Shown piece by piece: positions 9,521-19,002 of a stretch of 64,000 nt of DNA. Both the position numbers and the translations under genes were made by a program. The notes under the pieces were generated by a model. It was given only the letters and a program-made list of their open reading frames with translations, did not search any database and had not been told where the DNA came from. The stretch is from Alphaproteobacteria bacterium (GTDB lineage: Bacteria > Pseudomonadota > Alphaproteobacteria > Sphingomonadales > Emcibacteraceae): assembly GCA_002401455.1 (NCBI GenBank), contig NVTE01000001.1, forward strand, positions 356,980 to 420,979, given 5' to 3'. Numbering within the stretch: position 1 is the first letter of the stretch; each line of letters begins with the position of its first letter.

Positions 9521-10270
9521 ATGAAGATTCTGGTCCCGGTTAAACGGGTTATTGATTATAATGTTAAAGTCCGCGTTAAAGCTGACAATACAGGTGTGGA
9601 ACTGGCGAACGTCAAGATGTCCATGAACCCTTTTGATGAGATCGCGGTTGAAGAAGCCCTGCGAATCAAGGAAGCGGGCAACGCCGACGAAGTGATTGTG
9701 GTTTCCGTTGGACCGGCACAGGCCCAGGAAACCCTGCGCACGGCTCTGGCCATGGGTGCGGACCGGGCGATCCTGGTTAAAACCGATGAAGCGGTTGAGC
9801 CTCTGGCCATCGCAAAAATTCTCAAAGCCATCGTTGGGGAAGAAAATCCTGGCCTGGTTCTGCTGGGCAAACAAGCCATTGATAATGATTGTAACCAGAC
9901 CGCCCAGATGCTGGCGGCTCTTCTGGGCTGGCCTCAGGGCACCTTCGCCTCCGAAGTCAAGCTTGGCGACGGCACAGTGAATGTCACCCGGGAAATCGAC
10001 GGCGGACTGGAAACAATTAAGCTGAACCTGCCGGCTGTGGTCAGCGCGGATCTGCGGCTCAATGAGCCCCGTTACGCCTCCCTGCCCAACATCATGAAGG
10101 CCAAACGCAAACCGCTGGAGGTCAAAGAGCCTGCCGATTATGGCGTCGATACTGCCAGACGGGTCACCACCCTGAAAGTGGAAGAACCGTCCAAACGCGA
10201 AGCCGGCGTTATAGTGGCATCTATCAAGGAATTGGTCGCCAAATTGCGTGACGAAGCAGGAGTAATCTGA
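9521..10270 (+). CDS. etfB: Electron transfer flavoprotein, beta subunit
   Basis: The 249-residue EtfB starts [19 protein letters not shown] and contains the family stretch [21 protein letters not shown]. With EtfA it forms the FAD/AMP heterodimer that collects electrons from acyl-CoA dehydrogenases and passes them to ETF-quinone oxidoreductase. An upstream GTG at 9512 is in frame, but the ATG at 9521 sits nine bases after GGGAGAG and gives the normal N-terminus. etfA begins two bases after its stop codon. The acyl-CoA dehydrogenase at 35295 would be one electron donor. Confidence 0.97.
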   Translation: MKILVPVKRVIDYNVKVRVKADNTGVELANVKMSMNPFDEIAVEEALRIKEAGNADEVIVVSVGPAQAQETLRTALAMGADRAILVKTDEAVEPLAIAKILKAIVGEENPGLVLLGKQAIDNDCNQTAQMLAALLGWPQGTFASEVKLGDGTVNVTREIDGGLETIKLNLPAVVSADLRLNEPRYASLPNIMKAKRKPLEVKEPADYGVDTARRVTTLKVEEPSKREAGVIVASIKELVAKLRDEAGVI

Positions 10271-10272
10271 TT

Positions 10273-11202
10273 ATGACATCCCTAGTAATTGCTGATCATG
10301 ATAATGTCAGCCTGAAAGACAGCACCCTCAACGCCGTAACCGCCGCCGCCAATCTTGGTGACGTGGACATTCTGGTGATCGGTTCTGACTGTGCCGCTGC
10401 TGCTGAGGCGGCTGCCAAGGTTGCCGGTGTGTCAAAAGTCCTGGTCGCCGACAGTGCCGACTATGCCCATCCCCTGGCCGAGGTTATCGCGCCATTGGTG
10501 GTCAAGCTCGCCGACGGTTATGACGCGATTCTGGTTGCCGCGACCACCACGGGCAAAAATTTTATGCCCCGGGTTGCTGCCCTGCTCGACATGGCGCAGA
10601 TTTCCGACATTATTTCCGTTGAAAGTGCCGACACCTTCAAACGGCCGATTTATGCTGGTAACGCCATCGCGACGGTGCAGTCCAGCGATGCCAAGAAACT
10701 GATCACCGTCCGGACCACAGCCTTCCCCGCTGCGGCAACAGAAGGCGGCTCCGCGACCATCGAAAATATCGACACCATCGACAACCCTGGCATTTCAAGT
10801 TTTGTCAGTGCAGAACTTTCGTCGTCTGAGCGGCCTGAGCTGACCAGTGCGAAGATCATCATCTCTGGTGGTCGTGGCATGGGCAGCGGCGAGAATTTCG
10901 CCTTGATTGAAGCCGTCGCCGACAAGCTTGGCGCCGCCATTGGTGCCTCCCGCGCGGCCGTTGATGCCGGTTTTGTGCCCAATGATTATCAGGTTGGCCA
11001 GACCGGCAAGATTGTCGCCCCTGACCTGTACATCGCGGTTGGTATTTCCGGTGCGATCCAGCATCTGGCCGGCATGAAGGACAGCAAGGTGATTGTCGCC
11101 ATTAACAAGGACGAAGAAGCGCCGATTTTTCAGGTTGCCGATTATGGTATCGTCGCCGACTTATTTCAGGCTTTGCCAGAGCTTGAAAAAGAGTTATCAT
11201 AA
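10273..11202 (+). CDS. etfA: Electron transfer flavoprotein, alpha subunit
   Basis: The 309-residue EtfA has an N-terminal ETF domain and a C-terminal FAD-binding domain. The latter carries [49 protein letters not shown] and [16 protein letters not shown], all diagnostic. It is translated directly after etfB, and a 3-hydroxybutyryl-CoA dehydrogenase follows 37 bases later, so the three genes probably form one operon linking beta-oxidation steps with their electron acceptor. Confidence 0.97.
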   Translation: MTSLVIADHDNVSLKDSTLNAVTAAANLGDVDILVIGSDCAAAAEAAAKVAGVSKVLVADSADYAHPLAEVIAPLVVKLADGYDAILVAATTTGKNFMPRVAALLDMAQISDIISVESADTFKRPIYAGNAIATVQSSDAKKLITVRTTAFPAAATEGGSATIENIDTIDNPGISSFVSAELSSSERPELTSAKIIISGGRGMGSGENFALIEAVADKLGAAIGASRAAVDAGFVPNDYQVGQTGKIVAPDLYIAVGISGAIQHLAGMKDSKVIVAINKDEEAPIFQVADYGIVADLFQALPELEKELS

Positions 11203-11239
11203 CAGCCTGAGTTTTTAACCCAAAGAAAGATACCCCTAA

Positions 11240-12112
11240 ATGGTACAACATGTCGGGATTATTGGTGCAGGACAGATGGGCAACGGGATTGCTCATGTGT
11301 TTGCTGTCGCCGGTTATGATGTCCTCCTGAGCGATATTAATGCTGAAGCCCTGGTCAAGGCGCTGAAGAAAGTAGAAGCAAACCTTCATCGTCAAGTCGT
11401 CAAAGGTCTCATCTCTGATGATGAGGCCAAAGCCGCCCTCGCCCGGGTCAAGACCGACACCACCCTGGATGGTTTTTCTGAAGTCGATCTGGCCATTGAG
11501 GCGGCGACGGAAAATGAGAAGGTTAAAATCGCTATTTTTCAGCAGCTCTGCCCGATTCTGAAGGCCGACGCGATTCTAGCGACCAATACCTCCTCTATTT
11601 CCATCACCCGCCTGGCCTCGACCACGGACCGTCCGGAAAAATTCATCGGCCTGCATTTCATGAACCCGGTTCCGGTCATGAAACTGGTCGAACTGATCCG
11701 GGGTATCGCTACCAGCGAAGAAACCTATAAGGTTGCCGAGACGTTCATCGCGAAAATCGGCAAGACATCGGCCAATTCAGAAGATTTCCCGGCCTTTATC
11801 GTCAACCGTCTGTTGCTGCCGATGATCAATGAAGCCGTCTATACCCTCTATGAAGGGGTCGGATCGGTCGAATCCATTGATAAAGCCATGCGCCTGGGGG
11901 CCAATCACCCCATGGGACCGTTGCAACTGGCAGACTTTATCGGCCTTGATACCTGTCTCTCAATCATGCAGGTGCTATATGAGGGGCTGGCGGATACCAA
12001 ATACCGTCCCTGCCCCCTGCTGGTCAAATATGTTGAAGCCGGATGGATCGGAAAGAAAGTCAACCGGGGGTTCTATGACTATCGGGGCGAAGAGCCGGTA
12101 CCAACCCGCTAA
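11240..12112 (+). CDS. 3-hydroxybutyryl-CoA dehydrogenase
   Basis: The 290-residue protein has an N-terminal Rossmann domain (VGIIGAGQMGNGIAHVFAVAGYDVLLSD) and a C-terminal 3HCDH helical domain. The catalytic His-Glu pair lies in GLHFMNPVPVMKLVELI, and the segment NRLLLPMINEAVYTLYEG follows. Length and motifs fit the short-chain (S)-3-hydroxybutyryl-CoA dehydrogenase group (Hbd/PaaH1-like), NAD-dependent, in fatty acid or polyhydroxybutyrate turnover. It follows etfBA closely and is likely co-transcribed with them. Confidence 0.93.
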   Translation: MVQHVGIIGAGQMGNGIAHVFAVAGYDVLLSDINAEALVKALKKVEANLHRQVVKGLISDDEAKAALARVKTDTTLDGFSEVDLAIEAATENEKVKIAIFQQLCPILKADAILATNTSSISITRLASTTDRPEKFIGLHFMNPVPVMKLVELIRGIATSEETYKVAETFIAKIGKTSANSEDFPAFIVNRLLLPMINEAVYTLYEGVGSVESIDKAMRLGANHPMGPLQLADFIGLDTCLSIMQVLYEGLADTKYRPCPLLVKYVEAGWIGKKVNRGFYDYRGEEPVPTR

Positions 12113-12175
12113 TATTTACGCGCCTCACCGGCAAGAAATCTACATCAGGTCACAAACGAGATTTCAAAGGTTTAC

Positions 12176-12739
12176 ATGCTTACGGAAGATGAAAATCAAC
12201 GCCTACAACAGGTCACTGATTTCTGGTTTACCCACCTGAAACCAGAAGACTGGTTCGTGCGATCTGATCAGGTTGATCAGGACATCACGGATGGTTTTTC
12301 CCAGGACTATGTATATTTCAAAGACCGCGACCTGGACAGCTTGGATCTGACCGGAGAGCAGGTTTTGGCCGCGATCATCCTTTTTGATCAGATGCCGCGC
12401 AATATGTTCCGGGACAGTGCCCAGGCCTTTGAGACCGACGGCCTCTCCCGGTCCCTGTGCACAATGGCCCTGGCCGGCGGGCTGGACCTGAAGATGAGCG
12501 ATATTAAAAAGTCGTTCCTCTATCTGCCCCTGGAGCATAGCGAAGACCTCAGGGACCAGGAATTATGCGTCAGCCTGTTCGAGCAACGAACCAAGCTCAC
12601 TGAACAAATTGATTATGCTGTCCGCCATCATGATGTTATCAGCCGTTTTGGCCGCTTTCCCCACCGGAATGCCACCCTTGGCCGCGCCTCAACTCCGAAA
12701 GAGGATGCGTATCTGACCGGTGGTGGTGACAGCTTCTAA
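12176..12739 (+). CDS. DUF924 family protein
   Basis: The 187-residue protein begins with a helix ending in FWFTHLKPEDWF. It contains DQMPRNMFRDSAQAF, FLYLPLEHSEDLRDQE and RFGRFPHRNATLGRASTPKE, the three signature stretches of DUF924. The family is predicted to be all-helical and TPR-like, with no established activity. AAAGG lies seven bases before the ATG. A YHS-domain gene starts 22 bases after its stop codon. Confidence 0.88.
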   Translation: MLTEDENQRLQQVTDFWFTHLKPEDWFVRSDQVDQDITDGFSQDYVYFKDRDLDSLDLTGEQVLAAIILFDQMPRNMFRDSAQAFETDGLSRSLCTMALAGGLDLKMSDIKKSFLYLPLEHSEDLRDQELCVSLFEQRTKLTEQIDYAVRHHDVISRFGRFPHRNATLGRASTPKEDAYLTGGGDSF

Positions 12740-12761
12740 ACACAACAAGGGTTGGAAAACC

Positions 12762-13283
12762 ATGACGAACTTCACCAAATTACTGATGTTAATTTCTACA
12801 CTGGTCCTGCTGATCGGTGGTGGGGTCTCCTTTTACCTCACCTATCAGGGCTATCAGACCGTAGCTCTGACCAATGCTAGCGAACAGGGCATTGCCATCG
12901 ACGGCTTTGACGCCGTGGCCTTTCATACTGAGGGGAGCGCCCAAAAGGGGCTCGAACATTACCAGGTCACCTGGGCCGGGGCCACATGGTATTTCTCAAC
13001 CTTCGACAATCGCCAGGCTTTTTCCGGTGATCCTGAAAAATATGCCCCCCAATTTGGCGGATATGATTCTTACGGCATGGCCATGAACGGCGCAACCCAT
13101 CCCGCAACCCCTGAACTCTGGACCATAGAAGACGCCAAGCTCTTTCTTTTCCACTCCGGCCAAACCCGCAAACGGTGGCATGAAAACAGCCCAGACAACC
13201 TGAGAGAGGCCAATATCAACTGGACCCGGATCAAGCAGCAAATACAATATAAAAGGGAAATGGAAAAAGACACCAAGCCCTGA
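12762..13283 (+). CDS. Membrane-anchored YHS-domain protein
   Basis: The protein has 173 residues: one N-terminal membrane segment (about residues 5-25, LLMLISTLVLLIGGGVSFYL) and then a YHS-like domain, with GFDAVAFHTEGSAQKG and WYFSTFDNRQAFSGDPEKYAPQFGGY. YHS domains are small and are often linked to metal or heme proteins; this one lacks the usual Cys pair. The ATG at 12762, after AAGGG, was chosen over a GTG frame opening at 12720 that overlaps the previous gene. It probably faces the periplasm. The function is not known. Confidence 0.8.
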   Translation: MTNFTKLLMLISTLVLLIGGGVSFYLTYQGYQTVALTNASEQGIAIDGFDAVAFHTEGSAQKGLEHYQVTWAGATWYFSTFDNRQAFSGDPEKYAPQFGGYDSYGMAMNGATHPATPELWTIEDAKLFLFHSGQTRKRWHENSPDNLREANINWTRIKQQIQYKREMEKDTKP

Positions 13284-13288
13284 TTATT

Positions 13289-13798
13289 TTAAGTATTGTC
13301 CAGCATCTGCTTGGCCTTTTCTTGCAGCTTTGCCATGATCTGATAATAATATTTCAGTTCCGCCTTACTCAGGACCTCTTGCAGTTCAAGCCCCCGTGCG
13401 TTCATTGTCGGGCGAATTTCTTCGCAAATAGCAACCCCTTTATCGGTCAGATAAAGCACCTTGCGCCGTCGGTCTGCCTCATCGCCGCCGGTAAAAACAC
13501 ATCCCTGTTTTTCAAGCTTGCCCACAGCCCGGGTAATGGTGGCCCGGTCCATTCCGGTTTCCGCCGCAACCTGGGCTGGCATCATGGGGCCCTTGCAGCC
13601 CAACATACCCAAAACCCGCCATTCACGGGCCGTCAGACCACTCTGCTGCACATAAACATCCGAGGTCACCTGCCGGATCAAGTTGGTCAGCATACCGATT
13701 TGAAAGGGCAAATGATCATAAAGCTCAAGGGGCGGGTCTGGCATTTTTCCCCGCGCGTCCTGCGGGAGAGATGGAAGGTCTTTTTTCTGATGGGACAT
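13289..13798 (-). CDS. MarR-family transcriptional regulator
   Basis: The 169-residue protein has the MarR winged-helix core. LTAREWRVLGMLGCKGPMMPAQVA is followed by the recognition helix region TGMDRATITRAVGKLEKQG and the wing DEADRRRKVLYLTDKG. MarR dimers usually repress a nearby or self promoter and respond to phenolic or other small ligands. It is convergent with the YHS gene, 5 bases apart. The TPR lipoprotein gene upstream lies on the same strand and ends 92 bases before this start. Its target is not evident. Confidence 0.92.
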   Translation of the reverse strand: MSHQKKDLPSLPQDARGKMPDPPLELYDHLPFQIGMLTNLIRQVTSDVYVQQSGLTAREWRVLGMLGCKGPMMPAQVAAETGMDRATITRAVGKLEKQGCVFTGGDEADRRRKVLYLTDKGVAICEEIRPTMNARGLELQEVLSKAELKYYYQIMAKLQEKAKQMLDNT

Positions 13799-13890
13799 GC
13801 GCTATCGGCCTGTTCAAATTATTCGTTCAAAAGTAGTGTGAAAAAATATAGCACAATTCCTTATTTAAGATCAAGCGCTTACATGACGAC

Positions 13891-15027
13891 TTACTGTGAA
13901 TATAACAACTCTTTAGCCTTGGCTCGGGCTTTGATCGCCCGGGTCTCATCTCCAAGTTTAGCATAGGTATCTCCCAACAGTTTATGGAATTTACCTTCCC
14001 TTATCTGACGTTTCAATGCGGCCTTTAAATGACGAAGGGTCAGATCATAATCGCCTTGTTCGTAGGCATCCAGAGCCTGATGATAACGATAGTAGGGGTT
14101 TTTCATCTGATAATCCCGGGCCAATTCGAAATAATAATCAGATTTTCTCATTTCCCCCATATGATCATACAGGACACTCAGGTTGCTAAAAACCGACTGC
14201 TGCCGCCTATTATAGGCGAGAGCAATAAAATAAGCCTTTTCCGCATAATCATACATCTCTTTCATCCGGTACAGGACCCCCAGGTTAGACCAAATCGCTG
14301 CATCCTCTGGCGACAATTCGAGAGCTTTGACCAAATAACGGAAGGCATTTTTAAAATCATCCTTAAACAGGTAATCTGTTCCCTTGTTACTGTAATACAG
14401 GGCGATGGCATCTTCGTCGGAAATTTTCCAGGCGGGGTAAAAGGATTTATTGTTCACCTGGTCAATATCTATGATAAAAGACCCGCTGTTTCGCAAATCT
14501 ATGCGAACATTCACATGTCGGTTAAGGTAATATAATTCACCCTTGCCGCTACTCCATTCTGGGGGAATCGCCACTTCCTGAAAACTTGCTCTCAGTCCCC
14601 GGGCCCGGGCAAGGACCGTGAATAAATAACTGAAGGCCAGGCAATTACCTTCTGACTTCCGAAAGGCATCCCACGCGGTATGGGTTTTTGAGGAATCATA
14701 GATCATGCCCAGGGTGCCACCGCCAAAAATCATCCTGGAAAGAGTCCTGACACGAGTACTTTCCCCATTTCTCCGGGGCACATACCTATCAAGATAATCC
14801 CGCATCTTATCATTAATTTCCAAGACATTGTCTTCTGGCAAGACCATCGTCTTTGCCTGCTCCCCATACAGGGCCTCCCCCGACAGCAAGTTGGCACGTG
14901 TGATCGCAGCCGTTTCATAAAACGGTGCCTGGATAACTATATTTCGGCTACAACCCCCCAGAAAAAAGCTACCGATAAAAAGCAGAAGGCTGGCCAAGAA
15001 ATAATATATTTTCCGCAGAATGAGCAT
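13891..15027 (-). CDS. Lipoprotein with transglutaminase-like and TPR domains
   Basis: The 378-residue protein starts with a lipoprotein signal (membrane stretch at residues 7-23, then LGGC with the lipidated Cys26). Residues of about 120-215 form a transglutaminase-like domain. EGNCLAFSYLFTVLARARGL supplies the nucleophile Cys, NRHVNVRIDL the His and FIIDIDQ the Asp, so the catalytic triad looks complete. Residues 225-375 are TPR repeats (AIWSNLGVLYRMKEMYDYAEKAYFIAL and the following copies). It would sit on the periplasmic face of a membrane and act on proteins or peptides, as hydrolase or crosslinker. No partner gene is obvious. Confidence 0.82.
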   Translation of the reverse strand: MLILRKIYYFLASLLLFIGSFFLGGCSRNIVIQAPFYETAAITRANLLSGEALYGEQAKTMVLPEDNVLEINDKMRDYLDRYVPRRNGESTRVRTLSRMIFGGGTLGMIYDSSKTHTAWDAFRKSEGNCLAFSYLFTVLARARGLRASFQEVAIPPEWSSGKGELYYLNRHVNVRIDLRNSGSFIIDIDQVNNKSFYPAWKISDEDAIALYYSNKGTDYLFKDDFKNAFRYLVKALELSPEDAAIWSNLGVLYRMKEMYDYAEKAYFIALAYNRRQQSVFSNLSVLYDHMGEMRKSDYYFELARDYQMKNPYYRYHQALDAYEQGDYDLTLRHLKAALKRQIREGKFHKLLGDTYAKLGDETRAIKARAKAKELLYSQ

Positions 15028-15121
15028 ATGTATTCCACTTAATTTCAGTCAAGTGCAATCCTATATATTCCCTCCCTCACCCGAGGATTATAGCATAACT
15101 CCGCTCATTCTCCAAATGGAG

Positions 15122-16600
15122 CTACTTCTTCAGTTCGCTCTTTATATAGGCCTGGAACCGGGCGCCAAAGGGCGGGCGCCCCTGGAGCAGGCCCATGATA
15201 TCAAAGGGGCCCCGCTTGAAGACACTCATGGCATGAGAGAAGGTTCTGAAGCCCTCGAATCCATGGTAATGGCCCATGCCCGAGGCCCCGCTGCCACCAA
15301 AGGGCAGGTCTTCCTGTCCCACATGGAGCAGGAATTCATCATAGGCCACACCGCCGGCAATCACCTGTTGCCGAATGTGATCCCCCTCTGCCCCCCGCCC
15401 AAGAATATAGAGCGCCAGGGGCCGGGGCCGGGCCGTAATATAGCTGATCACCTCATCTATGGTGTCATAGGCCATGAGTGGCAGAAGAGGCCCAAAAATC
15501 TCCTCCTGCATCAGGGTCATGTCATCACTGACATCATGGATCACATGAAGCGGCAGAATATTATCCTTCCGGTCCCCACCATAAGATACTGTTGACGTGA
15601 CCACCGCGCCCTTCGCCCGGGCATCCTCAAGATAGCCCTCCAGCCGCTGTTTCTGGCGGGCATTGATCACGGAAGTGTATACAGGGGCACCGTCCTTTTC
15701 AGGGTATAGCCCTTCAGCCCGGTCGAGCAGGGCTTGCTTCAGGGCGGGTAATTTATCCCGGGGTACAAAAATATAGTCTGGTGCCACACAAATCTGTCCG
15801 GCATTGACCATTTTGGCACTGGCAATCCTGAGCGCGGCATCCGCAATGTCACAGTCCGGCAAAATGACCGTCGGTGACTTGCCGCCAAGCTCCAGGGTAA
15901 CGGGGGTCAGGTTTTCCGCCGCCGCCTTCATCACCAGCCGCCCGACCGCGCCCGACCCAGTATAGAATATATGGTCGAATTTTTGCCGGGTGAAGGCTTC
16001 GGACACCTCAATGCCGCCGCAAAAAACCGCCACCTCATCGGGCGAGAAATATTCCGCAAACAGCTTACGGGTCAGCTCCGACGTCACCGGCACATGTTCA
16101 GAGGGCTTGATCATCACCCGGTTGCCGGCCGCCAGTGCCCCCGACAGGGGCGAGAAGATCATGCCAAGGGGGAAATTCCACGGGCTGATGATACCGACAA
16201 CGCCCTTAGGTTTATAGTCGACCCAGGCACGACTGCCCAGAAGACCGAGCGGAAAGGTCGGGCTACGGCGCTCCTTCTTCATCCATTTTCCCACATGATT
16301 ACGGGCATATTTAAGGGCCTGGACCGATGGCACAATATCGGCAAACAGGGTCACTTCCTCTGTCCGCCCGCCATAATCCTCATTCAGGGCCGCAATAAAA
16401 TCATCCTTATGGTCAAGCAACAGGGCAATGGCCCGGTTCAGGCGGTCAACCCGGACCGCCTTACTGACCGGCAGATCCGCCATCAGAGCTGCCCGTTGCC
16501 GGTCCAGAATATCTGTCATCTCTTGTGACATATCCTGATCATGCCCCTGATCGGCCTGTGGCGGCAGATGCAGGCCCGAAATATTCATTGAAATATCCAT
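15122..16600 (-). CDS. Aldehyde dehydrogenase, coniferyl aldehyde dehydrogenase type
   Basis: The 492-residue NAD(P)-dependent aldehyde dehydrogenase has the Rossmann and substrate motifs IISPWNFPLGMIFSPLSGALAAGN, the catalytic Glu in TLELGGKSP and the catalytic Cys in NAGQICVAPDY. A C-terminal hydrophobic tail, as in the CALDH subgroup, follows GASGMGHYHGFEGFRTFSH. The frame is open to 16897, but that would run into the divergent FAD gene. The ATG at 16600, with AAAGGA upstream, gives the family length. Substrates in this branch are aromatic or long-chain aldehydes. It is divergent from the FAD dehydrogenase, and the two share an operator-like dyad. Confidence 0.9.
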   Translation of the reverse strand: MDISMNISGLHLPPQADQGHDQDMSQEMTDILDRQRAALMADLPVSKAVRVDRLNRAIALLLDHKDDFIAALNEDYGGRTEEVTLFADIVPSVQALKYARNHVGKWMKKERRSPTFPLGLLGSRAWVDYKPKGVVGIISPWNFPLGMIFSPLSGALAAGNRVMIKPSEHVPVTSELTRKLFAEYFSPDEVAVFCGGIEVSEAFTRQKFDHIFYTGSGAVGRLVMKAAAENLTPVTLELGGKSPTVILPDCDIADAALRIASAKMVNAGQICVAPDYIFVPRDKLPALKQALLDRAEGLYPEKDGAPVYTSVINARQKQRLEGYLEDARAKGAVVTSTVSYGGDRKDNILPLHVIHDVSDDMTLMQEEIFGPLLPLMAYDTIDEVISYITARPRPLALYILGRGAEGDHIRQQVIAGGVAYDEFLLHVGQEDLPFGGSGASGMGHYHGFEGFRTFSHAMSVFKRGPFDIMGLLQGRPPFGARFQAYIKSELKK

Positions 16601-16639
16601 GAGGCATCCTTTAACATTTCTATTTAGTGATATATCAGC

Positions 16640-16661
16640 TATCCTGATTGTGATCAGGATA
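16640..16661. promoter_or_regulatory. Operator-like inverted repeat between divergent genes
   Basis: Perfect 9-base arms, TATCCTGAT and ATCAGGATA, surround TGTG. The dyad lies midway in the 94-base region between the aldehyde dehydrogenase and FAD dehydrogenase starts. It is AT-rich with no T tract, so it fits a regulator binding site better than a terminator. The regulator is not identified. Confidence 0.6.
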
Positions 16662-16694
16662 CACGAAATATACGGAATGGGGAGTGAATAACAC

Positions 16695-18323
16695 GTGCCG
16701 ATCATAAAAACTGACATTGCCATCATCGGCGGTGGTATCGCCGGGATCACATTGGCTCTGGACCTGCTGGACCAGGGAGAGCAGCGTTCTATCCTCCTCC
16801 TAGATGCCCAAAGTGAAGACAATTTTGGCGGGCTGGCCAAGGGGGCCTTTGGCGGCATGATGTTTGTCGACACCCCACTGCAAAGAAAATCTGGCATCCG
16901 GGATAGTTCAGAACTGGCATTACGGGACTGGGAAAATTTTGCGGAATTCGGCGCGGGCGATCATTGGCCCAGAGCCTGGGCAAAATATTATGTGGAAAAT
17001 GTCACCGGGCAGGTCCATGACTGGATCAGGGGTCTCGGCCTTAAATTTCTGCCTGCTGTGCAGTGGGTGGAGCGCGGACTCTACCAGCCCGGCAACAGCG
17101 TACCACGCTATCATATTATTTTTGGCACCGCCCAGCATCTTATCACCATCCTGATCGCCCGGCTGAAAGAGGCCGCCAAAGACGGCCACCTGACCCTGTT
17201 GTTCAACCATCAGGTCAGGAATTTATCCGTCAGACAGGGACAGGTGACCGGGTTTGATGGCCATGACCTGAACACGGACAGCCCCTTTACCGTCGAGGCC
17301 GCAACCACTGTCATTGCCACCGGCGGCATTGGCGGAAATGTTGATAAGGTGATCCAGAATTGGTCCCGTGAGTGGGGCAATCCCCCGGACAAAATCCTCA
17401 ATGGCTGTCACCCGACGGCGGATGGCCATTTGCATGATCAGGTGACAGAACTGGGCGGGCAGGTCACCCATCTGGATAAAATGTGGAATTATGCCGCCGG
17501 CATCGCCCACCCCCAGCCCGACTTTGACGGCCACGGCCTCAGCCTGGTGCCGACCCGATCCTCCCTGTGGATGGATCATAAGGGCCAGCGCATTGGTCCC
17601 CAGCCCCTGATCACCGGCTTTGACACCAATTATCTGTGCCAGCAACTGGCGGCCCAGGAAAAACCCTGGAGCTGGCAGGTGATGAATTGGAAAATCGCCA
17701 GCAGGGAGCTCGCCATCTCAGGCGCGGACCATAACCCGGACCTGCGGGACCGGAAATTCCTGAAACTGATCGTAAAACTTCTGTTGGCCGATGATGGCCT
17801 GCTGCGCCAGATGGTGGCCACCAGTGAGGACTTCATTGTCGCCGACACCCTCCCCGAGCTCACAGCCAAGATGAACAAATTGACCGGAAAAGACTATATT
17901 TCTGCCCCCTTTATGGAGCAGCAGATCAGCGCCTATGACAGCCGGCTCGCCCGGGGGCCCAAGCTCCATAATGATGACCAGATCAGGCGAATTGCCCAGT
18001 TGCGGGCCTGGGGCGGTGACAGGATCAGGACCTGTAAATTTCAGCAAATACTGGACAAAAAAGCTGGTCCCCTGGTCGCCATCCGAACCCATCTGATCAC
18101 CCGTAAAAGCCTGGGCGGCATTCAGACCAACCTTGACTGTGCGGTCCTGAAAGCCGATGGCAGTCAGATCAGCGGCCTGTATGCCGTGGGCGAGGCCACC
18201 GGGTTTGGCGGCGGCGGGGCCTCGGGCAAACGGTCACTGGAAGGCACCTTCCTCTCGGGCTGCATCCTGACCGCCCGCCGGGCTGCCGAGGTCATTTCGG
18301 GGAGCCTTAAGGTGACTTCTTAA
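16695..18323 (+). CDS. FAD-dependent dehydrogenase (3-ketosteroid dehydrogenase / fumarate reductase-like)
   Basis: The 542-residue flavoprotein has the dinucleotide motif DIAIIGGGIAGITLALDLLDQG at residues 6-27. Further flavin contacts are GGLAKGAFGGMM, TVIATGGIGGNVDKVI and the C-terminal GLYAVGEATGFGGGGASGKRSLEGTFLSGCILT. This architecture is shared by the FAD-binding dehydrogenases of the KstD/flavocytochrome c group. Without closer comparison the substrate, a steroid, an enoate or something else, cannot be named. Translation begins at a GTG preceded by GGGGAG. It is divergent from the aldehyde dehydrogenase. Its last 17 bases overlap the 3' end of the convergent PhnA gene. Confidence 0.85.
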   Translation: MPIIKTDIAIIGGGIAGITLALDLLDQGEQRSILLLDAQSEDNFGGLAKGAFGGMMFVDTPLQRKSGIRDSSELALRDWENFAEFGAGDHWPRAWAKYYVENVTGQVHDWIRGLGLKFLPAVQWVERGLYQPGNSVPRYHIIFGTAQHLITILIARLKEAAKDGHLTLLFNHQVRNLSVRQGQVTGFDGHDLNTDSPFTVEAATTVIATGGIGGNVDKVIQNWSREWGNPPDKILNGCHPTADGHLHDQVTELGGQVTHLDKMWNYAAGIAHPQPDFDGHGLSLVPTRSSLWMDHKGQRIGPQPLITGFDTNYLCQQLAAQEKPWSWQVMNWKIASRELAISGADHNPDLRDRKFLKLIVKLLLADDGLLRQMVATSEDFIVADTLPELTAKMNKLTGKDYISAPFMEQQISAYDSRLARGPKLHNDDQIRRIAQLRAWGGDRIRTCKFQQILDKKAGPLVAIRTHLITRKSLGGIQTNLDCAVLKADGSQISGLYAVGEATGFGGGGASGKRSLEGTFLSGCILTARRAAEVISGSLKVTS

Positions 18324-18909
18324 CGAACTGGGTCAGGATGACAATCTGTTGTCCACTGACCCGGCCTTCAATCTGTTCCGCATTGTCATAAACCAAAGAG
18401 ATGTTGCGGACCGCCGTACCGCGCTTGGCGGTAAAATTAGCGCCCTTGACGTTCAGGTCCTTGATCAGGGTCACCGTGTCACCGGCCTGCAACAGCGCGC
18501 CGTTGCTATCCAGATGCCGGACCTCGTCCTCGTCACCAGAAGCCGCACCGGCCTCGGCCCCAGCTTGAGCCCACACCATGACCTCGTCTTCCAGATAGAG
18601 CATATCCAGCAGGTCCTGGGGCCAGCCTTCGCCCCGCAAGCGATCCAGCATGCGCCAGGCCATGACCTGAACCGCGGGTACCGGGGTCCACATGCTGTCA
18701 TTCAGGCAGCGCCAGTGATTGGTATCAACCTGCGCCGGGTCCTCGATCTGGGTCCGGCAGGTGCCGCAGAGGAGCACCGCCTGATCCGCTGAGCCATCAG
18801 ATGTCGGCGGCACGTCAAAAACAGCCAAAGATTCACCTTGGGTCTCTGTCGCTCCACAAAGTTCACATTTGTCTTCGGCCCGGGTCCGCAATTCCTGTTC
18901 AATGGTCAT
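18307..18909 (-). CDS. PhnA / YjdM family zinc-ribbon protein
   Basis: The 200-residue protein has an N-terminal zinc ribbon (CELCGATE and LCGTCRTQI) and the C-terminal PhnA domain (DSNGALLQAGDTVTLIKDLNVKGANFTAKRGTAVRNI). Despite the name, the family is not the phosphonoacetate hydrolase PhnA and its biochemical role is unclear. The acidic Ala/Gly-rich linker at about 115-130 (AGAEAGAASGDEDE) is unusual. Its 3' end overlaps the FAD dehydrogenase by 17 bases in convergent orientation. Confidence 0.88.
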   Translation of the reverse strand: MTIEQELRTRAEDKCELCGATETQGESLAVFDVPPTSDGSADQAVLLCGTCRTQIEDPAQVDTNHWRCLNDSMWTPVPAVQVMAWRMLDRLRGEGWPQDLLDMLYLEDEVMVWAQAGAEAGAASGDEDEVRHLDSNGALLQAGDTVTLIKDLNVKGANFTAKRGTAVRNISLVYDNAEQIEGRVSGQQIVILTQFVKKSP

Positions 18910-19002
18910 GGCTTAATATCTCTCATAAATTTTAGTCGCGCCTTTACAACGGATTTTACCCCCTGATGCAAGTTTTTTTATGATTTCTCTGAGAGACCGG
19001 AC

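Noticed and set aside
16601..16897. N-terminal extension of the aldehyde dehydrogenase by 99 residues
   Set aside because: It would overlap the start of the divergent FAD dehydrogenase, contains no family sequence, and a good ribosome binding site precedes the ATG at 16600.
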